From the NCBI GenBank assembly GCA_023415375.1, contig JAEZKW010000184.1, positions 1-44,169 of the forward strand: 44,169 bases of DNA. The letters run 5' to 3'. A program made the position numbers and the translations under genes. The DNA is from Bacillota bacterium (GTDB lineage: Bacteria > Bacillota > UBA4882 > UBA8346). Below the pieces are notes generated by a model. That model worked only from the letters and a program-made list of their open reading frames with translations. It searched no databases and had not been told where the DNA came from. This document shows, in pieces, positions 14,957-23,218 of the stretch (positions are counted from its first letter, which is position 1; every line of letters starts with the position of its first letter).

Positions 14957-15935
14957 TTATTATTCAGATGCAGTCCAGAAGGTTCTACAATCTTATCGCT
15001 TGGTCCCGGATTATCAGGCCCACGGAAGCGTATATTTTACACCTGTAACCGAGCCGTCTTTTGTTCTTAAACCTTTGAAAATAGGGGCTATTCGGTCTTA
15101 TCTCACCGGTACTTTACTTACCCGAGAAGAATTATCCGGGATTGTACCCCGTATCGTAAAAACGGAATCGGGCCGGTATTATCAATGGGAACGTGGTAAT
15201 CGCTATTTGTTGACTGAAAAAATACCGGGGCGGGATGCCGATTATAACTCCATCAAAGATTTAAAGGCCGCTATTATTGTGATGGCTAATTTTCACCGGA
15301 TTTGCCGTGAAATTATTCAATCGAAACCCAATCAATGGACGATTCTTCAATTCAATCCGAACCAGCGGTGGAGAGAATGTTTGCAGGAAATGGTAGTTTG
15401 TCGGGAAATGGCTATCCGGCGTGTGAGTGCGCACTTTCAGGAAGATTTTCTTAGCAGGCAATATATTCAAATGTGGCACCAATTCTATGAAATGGCATTT
15501 CAGGTATTGCAAGAATTTCCTGCCCAGGTTGCTCCAAAGCAGGAAACCATCTGTTATCACGATTGGGCTTTTCATAATGTCATTATACAGAATGACCAGG
15601 CTCATTTAATCGATTTTGATGATATGATTATCGATCATTCTATTCATGATCGGGTCAATTTAATAAGCCGTTATTTGCGGCTTTTTCGCTGGTCTTCTAG
15701 TGCCTTGCTTAAAGCATTATGGCTTTTTGATCGCTATTACTCCTGGCAAAAAGGCGAATTAAAGTTGCTGCGGCTGTATCTGACCTTTCCTTATGAGTAT
15801 TGGATGCTCGGACGACAGTATTACATCGAAAAACAACCATGGAGTCATCGATATTATCAAGATCAGTGGCAACGTAAAATCATTTTTCACCGTGAACGTT
15901 TAAAAGTTTTAGATCTGATTAAGACCATGGAATGA
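14946..15935 (+). CDS. CotS-family spore coat protein kinase-like protein (paralogue 4)
   Basis: A 329-residue member of the same family as the three genes on the other strand, encoded divergently from them. It has the N-lobe strand SFVLKPLKIG, the catalytic loop CYHDWAFHNVII, the metal motif LIDFDDMIIDHSIHDRVNLI and the C-terminal block FPYEYWMLGRQYYIEKQPWS. The start is ATG 14946, inside the end of the small membrane-protein frame; a TTG at 14931 is possible but upstream of the conserved region. The PHP-domain gene follows after 10 bases, so the three plus-strand genes form an operon facing away from the minus-strand paralogues. Confidence 0.85.
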   Translation: MAVNYYSDAVQKVLQSYRLVPDYQAHGSVYFTPVTEPSFVLKPLKIGAIRSYLTGTLLTREELSGIVPRIVKTESGRYYQWERGNRYLLTEKIPGRDADYNSIKDLKAAIIVMANFHRICREIIQSKPNQWTILQFNPNQRWRECLQEMVVCREMAIRRVSAHFQEDFLSRQYIQMWHQFYEMAFQVLQEFPAQVAPKQETICYHDWAFHNVIIQNDQAHLIDFDDMIIDHSIHDRVNLISRYLRLFRWSSSALLKALWLFDRYYSWQKGELKLLRLYLTFPYEYWMLGRQYYIEKQPWSHRYYQDQWQRKIIFHRERLKVLDLIKTME

Positions 15936-15945
15936 GGGATTTGGT

Positions 15946-16854
15946 TTGTGGCGATCTGCAACCACTTTTTTATCACCACCGGAAGCACGCTGGGTAATAG
16001 CTGACTTTCATATTCATAGTACTTATTCAGGCGGCTCTCTTCATCCAAATGAAATTTTGTCGATGGCCCAAAATCAATTTTTGGATGTTGTGGCCATTTC
16101 TGATCATGAGAATATTCAAGGTTCAAAGGAAGCTAACGTTTTGTCCATGGGTAATCCTGGATTGCCTCAGGCGATCATGTCTCAGGAAATTTCTTTGGGG
16201 AATCATTTTCATTTTTTATTGATAGCCGGTAAACAAGAAAAGTGGGGAAATCCATGTCGCGGTGCTTTCCTCGAAAAGTTCGGTCTACATCATCAATACG
16301 GTGGAATTATCATTCTTGCTCATCCTTGGACAATGCCAAATTCCGGATGGGCCAAAGGATTTTTAAAGGAAATTATTGCTGAAGGTTTACTGGATGCGGT
16401 AGAACTTTTCAATTCATCGATTTTAGAATTACCCACCGAAAATTGTATATCCTTGCGTAATTTTTGGGAAGATTGGATAGCTCCAAGTCATGTCGGAATT
16501 GTTGGGGGATCGGACTATCATTATTACCGTCAAGGCCGCTCACTCGGTTCCGGAAGAACTTATCTCAAAGTGCTCTACCCGGGAGAAAAGGGGATCCTGG
16601 ATGCTTTGCGCAAGAGGCGTTGTGTGGCTGGATTATTTAGTTACCAAAATTTTGATCTGGATTGGCTTGGAAGGGGTCATAGCATTCTTCTGGGTAGGGA
16701 GCCCTGGCTCGGGGAACTAAAACAATTTATAGCCGAGCTGCAATTGGATCTTAAAAGAGTTCGGTTTTTGAAGCCAAACCTAAAGAAGGATTTTAGCCGT
16801 TTGATAGAATGTGGTTATTATCAAATGGCGCGGGAATTACTGATAGTAAACTAA
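15946..16854 (+). CDS. PHP-domain metal-dependent phosphoesterase
   Basis: A 302-residue PHP-family (polymerase and histidinol phosphatase) protein. The four PHP motifs are visible: DFHIHSTYSGG near residue 20, AISDHENIQGS, IIILAHPW, and GGSDYHYYR; these histidines and aspartates bind the metal cluster. Substrates in the family range from histidinol phosphate to nucleotides and pAp; none can be assigned here. The start is a TTG at 15946 with GAGGG about 8 bases upstream; there is no ATG before the first motif. It follows the fourth CotS-like kinase by 10 bases, which suggests expression in sporulation, but that is inference from position only. Confidence 0.83.
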   Translation: MWRSATTFLSPPEARWVIADFHIHSTYSGGSLHPNEILSMAQNQFLDVVAISDHENIQGSKEANVLSMGNPGLPQAIMSQEISLGNHFHFLLIAGKQEKWGNPCRGAFLEKFGLHHQYGGIIILAHPWTMPNSGWAKGFLKEIIAEGLLDAVELFNSSILELPTENCISLRNFWEDWIAPSHVGIVGGSDYHYYRQGRSLGSGRTYLKVLYPGEKGILDALRKRRCVAGLFSYQNFDLDWLGRGHSILLGREPWLGELKQFIAELQLDLKRVRFLKPNLKKDFSRLIECGYYQMARELLIVN

Positions 16855-16855
16855 T

Positions 16856-16898
16856 AAAACGTCTCATAAATAAGTGCCAAAATTCAAGAGACCGTTTT
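16856..16898 (+). terminator. Hairpin after the PHP gene, possible terminator
   Basis: AAAACGTCTC and GAGACCGTTTT pair over 10 bp with a one-base bulge and a 22-base loop, ending in TTTT. It begins within 5 bases of the PHP stop codon. The loop is large for a terminator, so it could instead be another palindromic repeat. Confidence 0.4.
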
Positions 16899-16904
16899 AC
16901 TTAA

Positions 16905-16956
16905 GTAGAACGTTTCTTAGCCATTATCGAATGCGCCTATTTACGAAACGTTCTAC
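16905..16956 (+). repeat. Palindromic repeat element, copy 2 (52 bp)
   Basis: GTAGAACGTTTC and GAAACGTTCTAC bound a core whose first part, TTAGCCATTATCGAATGCGC, is identical to the reverse complement of copy 1 at 4535-4587. The two copies lie over 12 kb apart in opposite orientation, each in an intergenic region. Confidence 0.9.
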
Positions 16957-17098
16957 TAAAATCGAATCACCAAAGCCGTCTTTTTTCCCTTATGAAATGC
17001 TGTCTTTTCATAAAAATTCAAGGTACTTTCCTCTTTCCTGCCAGTCATCAACATCACTTTGTAACAACTTATTTTTCATTCAATATAACAAAAAAATT

Positions 17099-17160
17099 AG
17101 ATACAATATATTGGGCTCATTCTGCTCTGAATTTCGAGAGGTAACCAATATATGGTATTT
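17099..17160 (+). repeat. Imperfect inverted repeat with ATACAATATATTG core
   Basis: GATACAATATATTGG and CCAATATATGGTATTT form an imperfect dyad with a loop of about 30 bases. The 13-base ATACAATATATTG also occurs at 37031-37043 inside the arm of the MITE-like element, so this may be a decayed relative. Confidence 0.45.
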
Positions 17161-17268
17161 GAAACTTGATTTTTGGGTTTACAAAGGCCTGCATTGGGCC
17201 TAAAAAAAATCCTGAAAACACTTATAGAAAAGAGGAAATTGGTCGATAATGGAGAATACAGATGGAAA

Positions 17269-17304
17269 AGTGGTGTCGAGTGGAGCGAAGTGGGGAAAAA
17301 GTGT
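17269..17304 (+). promoter_or_regulatory. MraZ operator: AGTGG repeats at 10-bp spacing
   Basis: AGTGG occurs at 17269, 17279 and 17289 with exact 5-base spacers, followed by AGTGT at 17300. MraZ is known to bind GTGG-type direct repeats one helical turn apart upstream of its own gene and to repress the dcw cluster. The array ends 17 bases before the mraZ start codon. Confidence 0.85.
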
Positions 17305-17321
17305 AGCGGGGTTATAGGAGT

Positions 17322-17750
17322 ATGTTGTTAGGAGAGTATCAACACTCTTTAGATGAAAAAGGCCGTTTAATTATCCCGGCAAAATTTCGCGAAGATTTGG
17401 GCGAAAATTTCGTTGTTACCCGGGGCCTTGATAATTGTTTGTTTGCTTACCCGCTATCCCAGTGGAAAATCATTGAAGAAAAGGTTAAAGAACTCCCCAC
17501 TTCCCAAGCTGAAACTCGCGCATTTGTTAGAATGTTTTTTTCCGGAGCCGTTGAGGTAGAACTGGATAAACAAGGCCGGATCGTAATCCCCCAACAATTA
17601 AGGGAACATGCCCGTATCGACCGGGATACCTATGTAATCGGGGTTTCTACTAAAGTTGAAATCTGGGCTAGAGAAGTCTGGGAAAATTACTCGAATCAAG
17701 CTGAACAATCCTACGAGGAGATTGCCGCAATAACTAAAATAGGAATTTGA
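17322..17750 (+). CDS. mraZ: Transcriptional regulator MraZ
   Basis: A 142-residue MraZ with two SpoVT/AbrB-like repeats: GEYQHSLDEKGRLIIPAKFR near the N-terminus and VEVELDKQGRIVIPQQLREHA in the second half, each with the DxKGR/DxQGR turn. It binds direct repeats in its own promoter and represses the division and cell-wall cluster. The ATG at 17322 is placed only one base after GGAG, so either a weaker upstream GGGG serves as ribosome binding site or the TTG at 17325 starts translation; both keep the conserved GEYQHSLD. It is the first gene of the cluster, 12 bases before rsmH. Confidence 0.96.
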   Translation: MLLGEYQHSLDEKGRLIIPAKFREDLGENFVVTRGLDNCLFAYPLSQWKIIEEKVKELPTSQAETRAFVRMFFSGAVEVELDKQGRIVIPQQLREHARIDRDTYVIGVSTKVEIWAREVWENYSNQAEQSYEEIAAITKIGI

Positions 17751-17762
17751 GGTGTTTGTAGA

Positions 17763-18704
17763 GTGTCCGATTTTGTTCATCAATCGGTACTACCGGAAGA
17801 AGTCCTTCAGTACCTGGACATTAAACCTGCGGGGATTTATGTTGACGCAACGATTGGTGGAGCTGGACATGCTTTACGAATTGCTGGGAAGCTGAATGAA
17901 AATGGGATTATCATAGGCGTTGACCAGGATGAGATGGCTATATTAACGGCAAGAGAACGCTTGCAGCAAGTAAAGCCGAAAGTCCATTTAATTCGGCGCA
18001 ATTTCGCATATATCACTGAAATACTTGATGAGCTGAAGATAAAAACAGTTGACGGGATTTTACTGGACTTGGGGGTTTCGTCGCCACAGTTGGATCTGGA
18101 AGAACGGGGTTTCAGCTACCAAGCCGATGCTCCTTTAGATATGCGGATGGATCAGTCAGAACCGTTTTCGGCGGCTGATTTGGTGAACACAGCATCTGTT
18201 GATGAACTTTCAAAAATTCTTTGGGAGTATGGCGAAGAACGCTGGAGTAAACGTATTGCCGAATTTATAGATAAGTATCGTCGGGTTAAGCGGATCGAAA
18301 CCACCACAGAATTAGTGGAAATTATTAAACAAGCGATTCCGGCAGCAGCACGTAGAAATGGACCTCATCCTGCCCGTCGTACTTTTCAGGCGATCAGAAT
18401 CGCAGTCAACCGGGAACTGGATGTTTTACAACAAGTACTCGAAAAATCACTGACAATTCTGAAACCGGGGGGGCGAATTGTAGTGATTTCCTTTCACTCT
18501 TTAGAGGATCGGATCGTTAAGACAACCTTTACAAAATGGGCAAAAGGGTGTATATGTCCTAAGGAGATTTTGGTTTGTCAGTGTGGACAGTTGCCGAAGG
18601 TTCAAATTATCACCAGGAAACCTGTTCTACCATCACAGGAAGAGATCGACAGAAATCCTCGGGCACGGAGTTCCAAACTTCGTTGCGCTGAGAAAGTGGT
18701 CTAG
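17763..18704 (+). CDS. rsmH: 16S rRNA m4C1402 methyltransferase RsmH (MraW)
   Basis: A 313-residue S-adenosylmethionine-dependent enzyme that N4-methylates C1402 of 16S rRNA. Family motifs include the opening HQSVLPEEVLQYL, the SAM-binding DATIGGAGHA, GILLDLGVSSPQLD, the RGFSYQADAPLDMRM block, ARRTFQAIRIAVNREL and VISFHSLEDRIVK. The C-terminus holds the cysteine-rich CICPKEILVCQCG seen in many members. The start is GTG 17763 with GAGG upstream. It is in the usual position between mraZ and ftsL. Confidence 0.97.
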   Translation: MSDFVHQSVLPEEVLQYLDIKPAGIYVDATIGGAGHALRIAGKLNENGIIIGVDQDEMAILTARERLQQVKPKVHLIRRNFAYITEILDELKIKTVDGILLDLGVSSPQLDLEERGFSYQADAPLDMRMDQSEPFSAADLVNTASVDELSKILWEYGEERWSKRIAEFIDKYRRVKRIETTTELVEIIKQAIPAAARRNGPHPARRTFQAIRIAVNRELDVLQQVLEKSLTILKPGGRIVVISFHSLEDRIVKTTFTKWAKGCICPKEILVCQCGQLPKVQIITRKPVLPSQEEIDRNPRARSSKLRCAEKVV

Positions 18705-18725
18705 GCATTTAGGAGAGTGCATAAC

Positions 18726-19205
18726 ATGATATTGGCAGAAAAACGGCAGATATCAGAAGAATATAATTATACTACGGTTACGGTTTCCAAAACTCGGTCG
18801 CGCCATCGGTTGGAGCTTAAGCCTTTCCTGATTATCGGAGGTTTATTTCTATGCTTAAGTTTGATTAATCTCTGGATTCAAGTGGTCAATGTAAAACGCA
18901 GCGATGAGATTAAAAATTGCCGTGCTGCCATCCGGGGGCTAGAAAGGCAATCAATCCAAATTCGGATTGAAATGGCTCAGCTCGAGTCATTTGAAAGAAT
19001 TTCAAAAATTGCCCAAACTGAGATGCATATGAAGGTTGCTGGTCCTACGGATTATCAGTTGATTGCCGGGGTGCCATCTTTGCACCAAAACGAGCCTAGA
19101 CCTTATAATAATGCAACGAAGACGGCACTTCCCAATAATCATGTTTGGGGCAAACTGGCTACCTGGTTTGAAGGAGTTCGAGCGGCGATGGCACAATCCA
19201 ATTAA
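18726..19205 (+). CDS. ftsL: Cell division protein FtsL
   Basis: A 159-residue bitopic membrane protein assigned to FtsL by position and topology: a basic cytoplasmic N-terminus (SKTRSRHRLELK), one transmembrane helix (about residues 37-56, FLIIGGLFLCLSLINLWIQV), then an extracytoplasmic coiled-coil segment ending in RISKIAQTEMHMKVAGP, typical of FtsL/DivIC septum-formation initiators. It bridges FtsQ/DivIB, DivIC and the septal transpeptidase. The ATG at 18726 lies 10 bases after AGGAG; a GTG at 18717 is too close to it. Sequence conservation in this family is low, so the call leans on context. Confidence 0.88.
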   Translation: MILAEKRQISEEYNYTTVTVSKTRSRHRLELKPFLIIGGLFLCLSLINLWIQVVNVKRSDEIKNCRAAIRGLERQSIQIRIEMAQLESFERISKIAQTEMHMKVAGPTDYQLIAGVPSLHQNEPRPYNNATKTALPNNHVWGKLATWFEGVRAAMAQSN

Positions 19206-19257
19206 AGCTAACTTTTTAAAGCTAACTTTTTAAAGTTAACTTTTTAAAGTTAATTTT
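19202..19257 (+). repeat. Four tandem 14-bp palindromic repeats
   Basis: Four units of TTAAAGYTAAYTTT: two are TTAAAGCTAACTTT, one TTAAAGTTAACTTT, one TTAAAGTTAATTTT. The third contains the perfect palindrome AAAGTTAACTTT. The array begins inside the ftsL stop codon and fills the gap up to the ribosome binding site (GGAGGG) of the PBP gene. Confidence 0.92.
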
Positions 19258-19274
19258 GCTGTGGAGGGAAATCA

Positions 19275-21479
19275 GTGAATTATAGTGGGATTCATTCCAA
19301 GAAGAGAGTGGCTATTTTACTTTTCGCAGCAATCATATTATTCGGAAGTTTAATTTTACGTGTAATTTACCTTCAGGTATTTATGGGGGGATGGCTCCGA
19401 AGAGCGGCAGAAGATCAGCGATTTCGCGCATTATCGGTTTTGCCGCGCCGGGGAACCATCTATGACCGGCTTGGGAATGAGCTGGCCATCAGCGTAGATG
19501 GAGATTCAGTATATGCCATTCCGGCTGAAGTTGGTTTTGAAAATAGTCAAATCAGTACCAAGTTAAGTGCAAAAGATAAGAAAGCCGCTATTGACCAGGA
19601 AAGGACTGAAATTGCCAATACTGTGGCCGGGATTTTGGCGATGAATCCAGAACGGGTAAAGAGGCTCATTAATTCAGGAGCCTCTTTTGTTTGGCTCAAG
19701 CGTAAAGCATCAATAGCTGAAGTTAACCAACTGCGAAAGTGCCTCAATGACAAAAAAAACCGGATTCATGGGATTGAAATTACTCAAAAAGCACAACGCT
19801 TTTATCCACAATCATCTCTTGCCAGCCAGATTCTAGGAATTGCCGGTATTGATAATCAAGGCCTGGAAGGCCTGGAACGCAAGTACGATTTATATTTGCG
19901 TGGAGTGCCTGGTAGCGAGCAAGCGGAGTTTGATACCACGGGACATTATATACCCCAAGGCGACCGCAGATATTTGGCACCAACCGACGGGGATTCACTA
20001 ATTTTAACGATTGACCAGAATTTGCAATACATTGTTGAACGGGAACTAGATAAGGCCATTGTTGATACGAAATGCAAGCGGGCGATGGCGATCGCGGTAA
20101 ATCCCCAGACCGGTGAGATATTGGCTGCAGCTTCTCGTCCCAGTTTTGATGCCAATAATTTTGGTAATTTTCCGGTACAAAACCGTCGAAATCCCCTTTT
20201 TACGGATATGTACGAACCCGGTTCCAGTTTTAAGGTATTTACCTCAGTGGCCGCACTTGAAGAGGGCCAGGTTACACCGGAAACTAAATTTTTTGATCCG
20301 GGCTTTATTCTAATTGATGGAAAAAGAATTAATTGTTGGAAAGCGGGAGGCCACGGCAGCCAGACTTTTGTTGAAGCATTGGAGAACTCCTGTAATCCGG
20401 TATTTGCATCAATCGCCCTCCATTTAACCAAAGAAACCTTTTATAAATATATCAAGGAGTTCGGGTTTGGAAGCAAAACGGGGGTGGATTTTCCGGGAGA
20501 GTCCAGTGGTAGTCTGCAGCGGATTGATAAAGTAAAAAACATGGAACTCGCAAATATCGGATTCGGGCAAGGAATTTCGGTGACTCCTATCCAAATGGCA
20601 ATGGGCGTTTCGGCGGTTGCCAACGGTGGCTATTTATTGAAACCCCAAATCGTAAAGGAAATTGACGCTGTAGATGGCAAGGTGAAACGGAAGTTTCACC
20701 GTCAAGTCATCCGGCAGGTGTTATCCAATAAAACCGCTGTATTAATGAATCAATTGCTACAAGATGTCGTTACCAACGGTTCAGGGTTGAAGGCCTACTT
20801 GGAAGGATACCGGGTAGCTGGTAAGACGGCAACCGCTCAAAAGGTGGAGCCCGGAAAATATGGCTATTCCAATAAAGTTATTTCGTCTTTTATTGGCTAT
20901 GCACCCGCGGAAAATCCGCAAATTTTAGCATTGGTAATGATTGACGAACCTGGTGTTCCAGTACGATTTGGAGGAGTTATTGCTGCTCCGGTTGTGGGAA
21001 GTATATTTAAGGATGCACTTCGTTATTTAGGGGTAAGACCACGCTTTGAACCGGAAGTAACCGCTAAAATGACCAGTGAAGAAGTGATTGTTCCGAATAT
21101 CCAGAACTTGAGCACTGATGAAGCAATTGCACTATTGCGCAAAAACCAACTTGGCTACAGAATGATTGGTAGCGGAGGTTATGTATTTGATCAGGTCCCG
21201 AAGGCGGGAGCAGTACTTAACCGGAATAGTAAAGTAATTCTTTATTTCACCCCTGAAGCGGAGTACCAGTACAGAGAGAAAAATACCCAGTTGGTGCTAC
21301 CGAATTTTCAAGGTTTATCCCTGCGTAAAGTTAATGAAATTTTGTCGGAAATGGGCTTGAAACTTACTGCCAAAGGAACAGGGGTTGCGATAGAACAAAA
21401 ACCAGCTCCGGGAACCGTAATTGAACGGGGTTCGACAGTGGATGTAGCATTTGCTCCTAAACTGGATAATTTACCATAG
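19275..21479 (+). CDS. Penicillin-binding protein 2 / SpoVD-type transpeptidase with two PASTA domains
   Basis: A 734-residue class B penicillin-binding protein. In order: one N-terminal transmembrane helix (about 12-34), the dimerisation domain starting RRGTIYDRLGNELA, the transpeptidase with SSFK (active Ser near residue 317), SCN (near 371) and KTATAQ (near 516), then two C-terminal PASTA domains (about 605-660 and 672-730). It crosslinks septal or spore-cortex peptidoglycan together with its SEDS partner encoded at 25628. Bacilli have separate PbpB and SpoVD genes here; this cluster has only one, so the division versus sporulation role cannot be told apart. The GTG start at 19275 follows GGAGGG and the tandem repeat array. 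Confidence 0.93.
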   Translation: MNYSGIHSKKRVAILLFAAIILFGSLILRVIYLQVFMGGWLRRAAEDQRFRALSVLPRRGTIYDRLGNELAISVDGDSVYAIPAEVGFENSQISTKLSAKDKKAAIDQERTEIANTVAGILAMNPERVKRLINSGASFVWLKRKASIAEVNQLRKCLNDKKNRIHGIEITQKAQRFYPQSSLASQILGIAGIDNQGLEGLERKYDLYLRGVPGSEQAEFDTTGHYIPQGDRRYLAPTDGDSLILTIDQNLQYIVERELDKAIVDTKCKRAMAIAVNPQTGEILAAASRPSFDANNFGNFPVQNRRNPLFTDMYEPGSSFKVFTSVAALEEGQVTPETKFFDPGFILIDGKRINCWKAGGHGSQTFVEALENSCNPVFASIALHLTKETFYKYIKEFGFGSKTGVDFPGESSGSLQRIDKVKNMELANIGFGQGISVTPIQMAMGVSAVANGGYLLKPQIVKEIDAVDGKVKRKFHRQVIRQVLSNKTAVLMNQLLQDVVTNGSGLKAYLEGYRVAGKTATAQKVEPGKYGYSNKVISSFIGYAPAENPQILALVMIDEPGVPVRFGGVIAAPVVGSIFKDALRYLGVRPRFEPEVTAKMTSEEVIVPNIQNLSTDEAIALLRKNQLGYRMIGSGGYVFDQVPKAGAVLNRNSKVILYFTPEAEYQYREKNTQLVLPNFQGLSLRKVNEILSEMGLKLTAKGTGVAIEQKPAPGTVIERGSTVDVAFAPKLDNLP

Positions 21480-21739
21480 GATTCATTTTATTAATTTTAA
21501 TTTCAGGGGATTAAGCTTCGTACACACATTTCCAAAATAGAGATAATCAGGATAGAAGCGCTACTTTTGACACAAAATATTAATAATAATGACATGTTTT
21601 CCTTCTAATGAGAGCAGGATTGTTACTAATTCTCACGAATAACCTTAGTCGTTTAATCAATTCATCGGTTAAAATACTTCGCTATCATTAAGAAACTAGA
21701 AACCAGGAGTTGACACGTGGGGGAAGGGGTTTTCATCCA
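21480..21739. other. 260-bp gap between the PBP gene and murE
   Basis: No gene. AT-rich with no clear terminator. TTGACA at about 21567 is followed by AT-rich DNA but no convincing -10 at 16-18 bases. A short AGAAACCAGGAGTTGAC stretch near 21690 resembles the AGAAGCCAGAAG/CAGGAGCCAG repeats in the ftsW-murG gap. Confidence 0.5.
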
Positions 21740-23218
21740 GTGAAATTAACGGAGCTCATCAAGAATATTAACGTTTCCAACATTTATGGCACAACTGATT
21801 ATGAAATTTTGGGTATCAACCAAGACTCACGGACAGTGAAGACCAAAGATTTATTTATATGTGTTAAAGGGGCCCGTTACGACGGGCACCAGTATCTAAA
21901 GCAGGCAGCGGAAAAGGGGGCTGTGGCTGCATTAGTTGAGGATTTACCGGAAGACAATTGTGGGTTAACCATCATTCAAGTCCCGTCAGTTGATGATGTT
22001 CTTAAAGAGGTGGCCGGGACCTTTTATGATTATCCGGATCGAAAATTGAAATTAATTGGAGTAACAGGCACCAATGGCAAAACAACCACCACATACTTAT
22101 TAAAAAGTATTTTGGAGGCTGCAGGTTTCAAGGTCGGACTTATTGGTACTATTGTAAATCTAATTGGCAATCAGGTTGTCCCGACCCACAGCGCTCATAA
22201 TACGACACCCGGAGTCCTTGACTTGCAAATGCTATTTGCGCAAATGGTGCAAGCTGGAGTCGAGTATGTTGTGATGGAAGTATCGTCCCATTCGATTGCT
22301 CAATCAAGAATTGCTGGGCTATCTTTTCGCTCCGGTATTTTTACCAATATCACTCAGGATCATTTAGATTATCACGGCACTTTCGAGGAGTATTTACGGG
22401 TAAAAACCAAATTCTTTGCGGGTCTGCCAATGGTTTCTTGGGCAATTATCAATAGGGATGATACCCATGCCGGTTATATTATTGAACGCACTCCAGCGGA
22501 AGTCGTAACTTATGGTATTGAAAAAGATGCTCAGATCCGGGCAGAGGGAATCCAATTGGCTCCATCCGGAGCAAGTTATACAGCAACGACTCCTCGGGGG
22601 AAAATAAAGTTAAACCTGAAGTTGACCGGTTTTTTTAATATCTATAACAGTTTAGCCGCTCTAAGCTCAGCGTTAGTTTTAGGAATCGATGCTGAGGCCA
22701 TTAAGCAAGGCCTTGAAGCAGTAACCGGGGTACCGGGTCGCTTTCAATTGGTCCCCGGAGCTGTTAAATTTGGGGTGATTGTTGATTTTGCCCATACTCC
22801 GGACGGTTTGGAAAATATTCTAAAGACCGGGCGGGGCCTTTCGCCCCGTAGATTATTATTGGTATTCGGTTGCGGTGGAGACCGTGATCGTACCAAGAGG
22901 CCCATTATGGGAGCCATTGCTGCGAAAATGGCTGATTTTACAATTATAACATCGGATAATCCCCGTTCCGAGGATCCTGTGGGGATCATCCAAGAAATTG
23001 AAGAGGGTTTTTACAAAACAAATCCTAAAGCTCAATATCTTCTTGAAGTGGATCGGGCAATTGCAATTCGGAAAATAATCGCCATGGCCGAACCAGGTGA
23101 TTTAGTATTGATTGCCGGTAAAGGTCACGAAACGGATCAAATCTTTGCCGACCATACTATCCATTTTGATGATCGTGAAATTGCCGCAGAAGCACTAAAG
23201 GAGAAAAATAATGGTTGA
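21740..23218 (+). CDS. murE: UDP-MurNAc-L-Ala-D-Glu:meso-diaminopimelate ligase MurE
   Basis: A 492-residue Mur ligase adding the third amino acid of the stem peptide in the cytoplasm. Visible are the N-terminal substrate domain with DSRTVKTKDLFICVKG, the ATP-binding VTGTNGKTTTTYLL, the central VVMEVSSHSIAQSR, and the C-terminal SDNPRSEDP; the DNPR motif marks meso-diaminopimelate specificity. The start is set at GTG 21740 (KLTELI follows, as in relatives), with GGAAGGGG about 11 bases upstream; the open frame from TTG 21710 has no usable ribosome binding site. It overlaps murF by 8 bases. Confidence 0.96.
   Translation: MKLTELIKNINVSNIYGTTDYEILGINQDSRTVKTKDLFICVKGARYDGHQYLKQAAEKGAVAALVEDLPEDNCGLTIIQVPSVDDVLKEVAGTFYDYPDRKLKLIGVTGTNGKTTTTYLLKSILEAAGFKVGLIGTIVNLIGNQVVPTHSAHNTTPGVLDLQMLFAQMVQAGVEYVVMEVSSHSIAQSRIAGLSFRSGIFTNITQDHLDYHGTFEEYLRVKTKFFAGLPMVSWAIINRDDTHAGYIIERTPAEVVTYGIEKDAQIRAEGIQLAPSGASYTATTPRGKIKLNLKLTGFFNIYNSLAALSSALVLGIDAEAIKQGLEAVTGVPGRFQLVPGAVKFGVIVDFAHTPDGLENILKTGRGLSPRRLLLVFGCGGDRDRTKRPIMGAIAAKMADFTIITSDNPRSEDPVGIIQEIEEGFYKTNPKAQYLLEVDRAIAIRKIIAMAEPGDLVLIAGKGHETDQIFADHTIHFDDREIAAEALKEKNNG

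Larger units (their letters stand above)
16855..17321. other. Intergenic region before mraZ: repeats and regulatory DNA
   Basis: No gene. From left to right: a hairpin (16856-16898), palindromic repeat copy 2 (16905-16956), an AT-rich stretch, an inverted repeat sharing a 13-base core with the MITE at 36996 (17099-17160), and the MraZ operator (17269-17304). GATAAT at 17245-17250 is a possible -10 box for mraZ, but I see no matching -35. Confidence 0.7.

Noticed and set aside
16874..17203. A 109-codon plus-strand frame upstream of mraZ
   Set aside because: It is built from a hairpin, the palindromic repeat and AT-rich spacer, with no ribosome binding site or protein motif.
19946..20431. A 161-codon minus-strand frame
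   Set aside because: It is antisense to the transpeptidase domain of the PBP gene and has no independent support.
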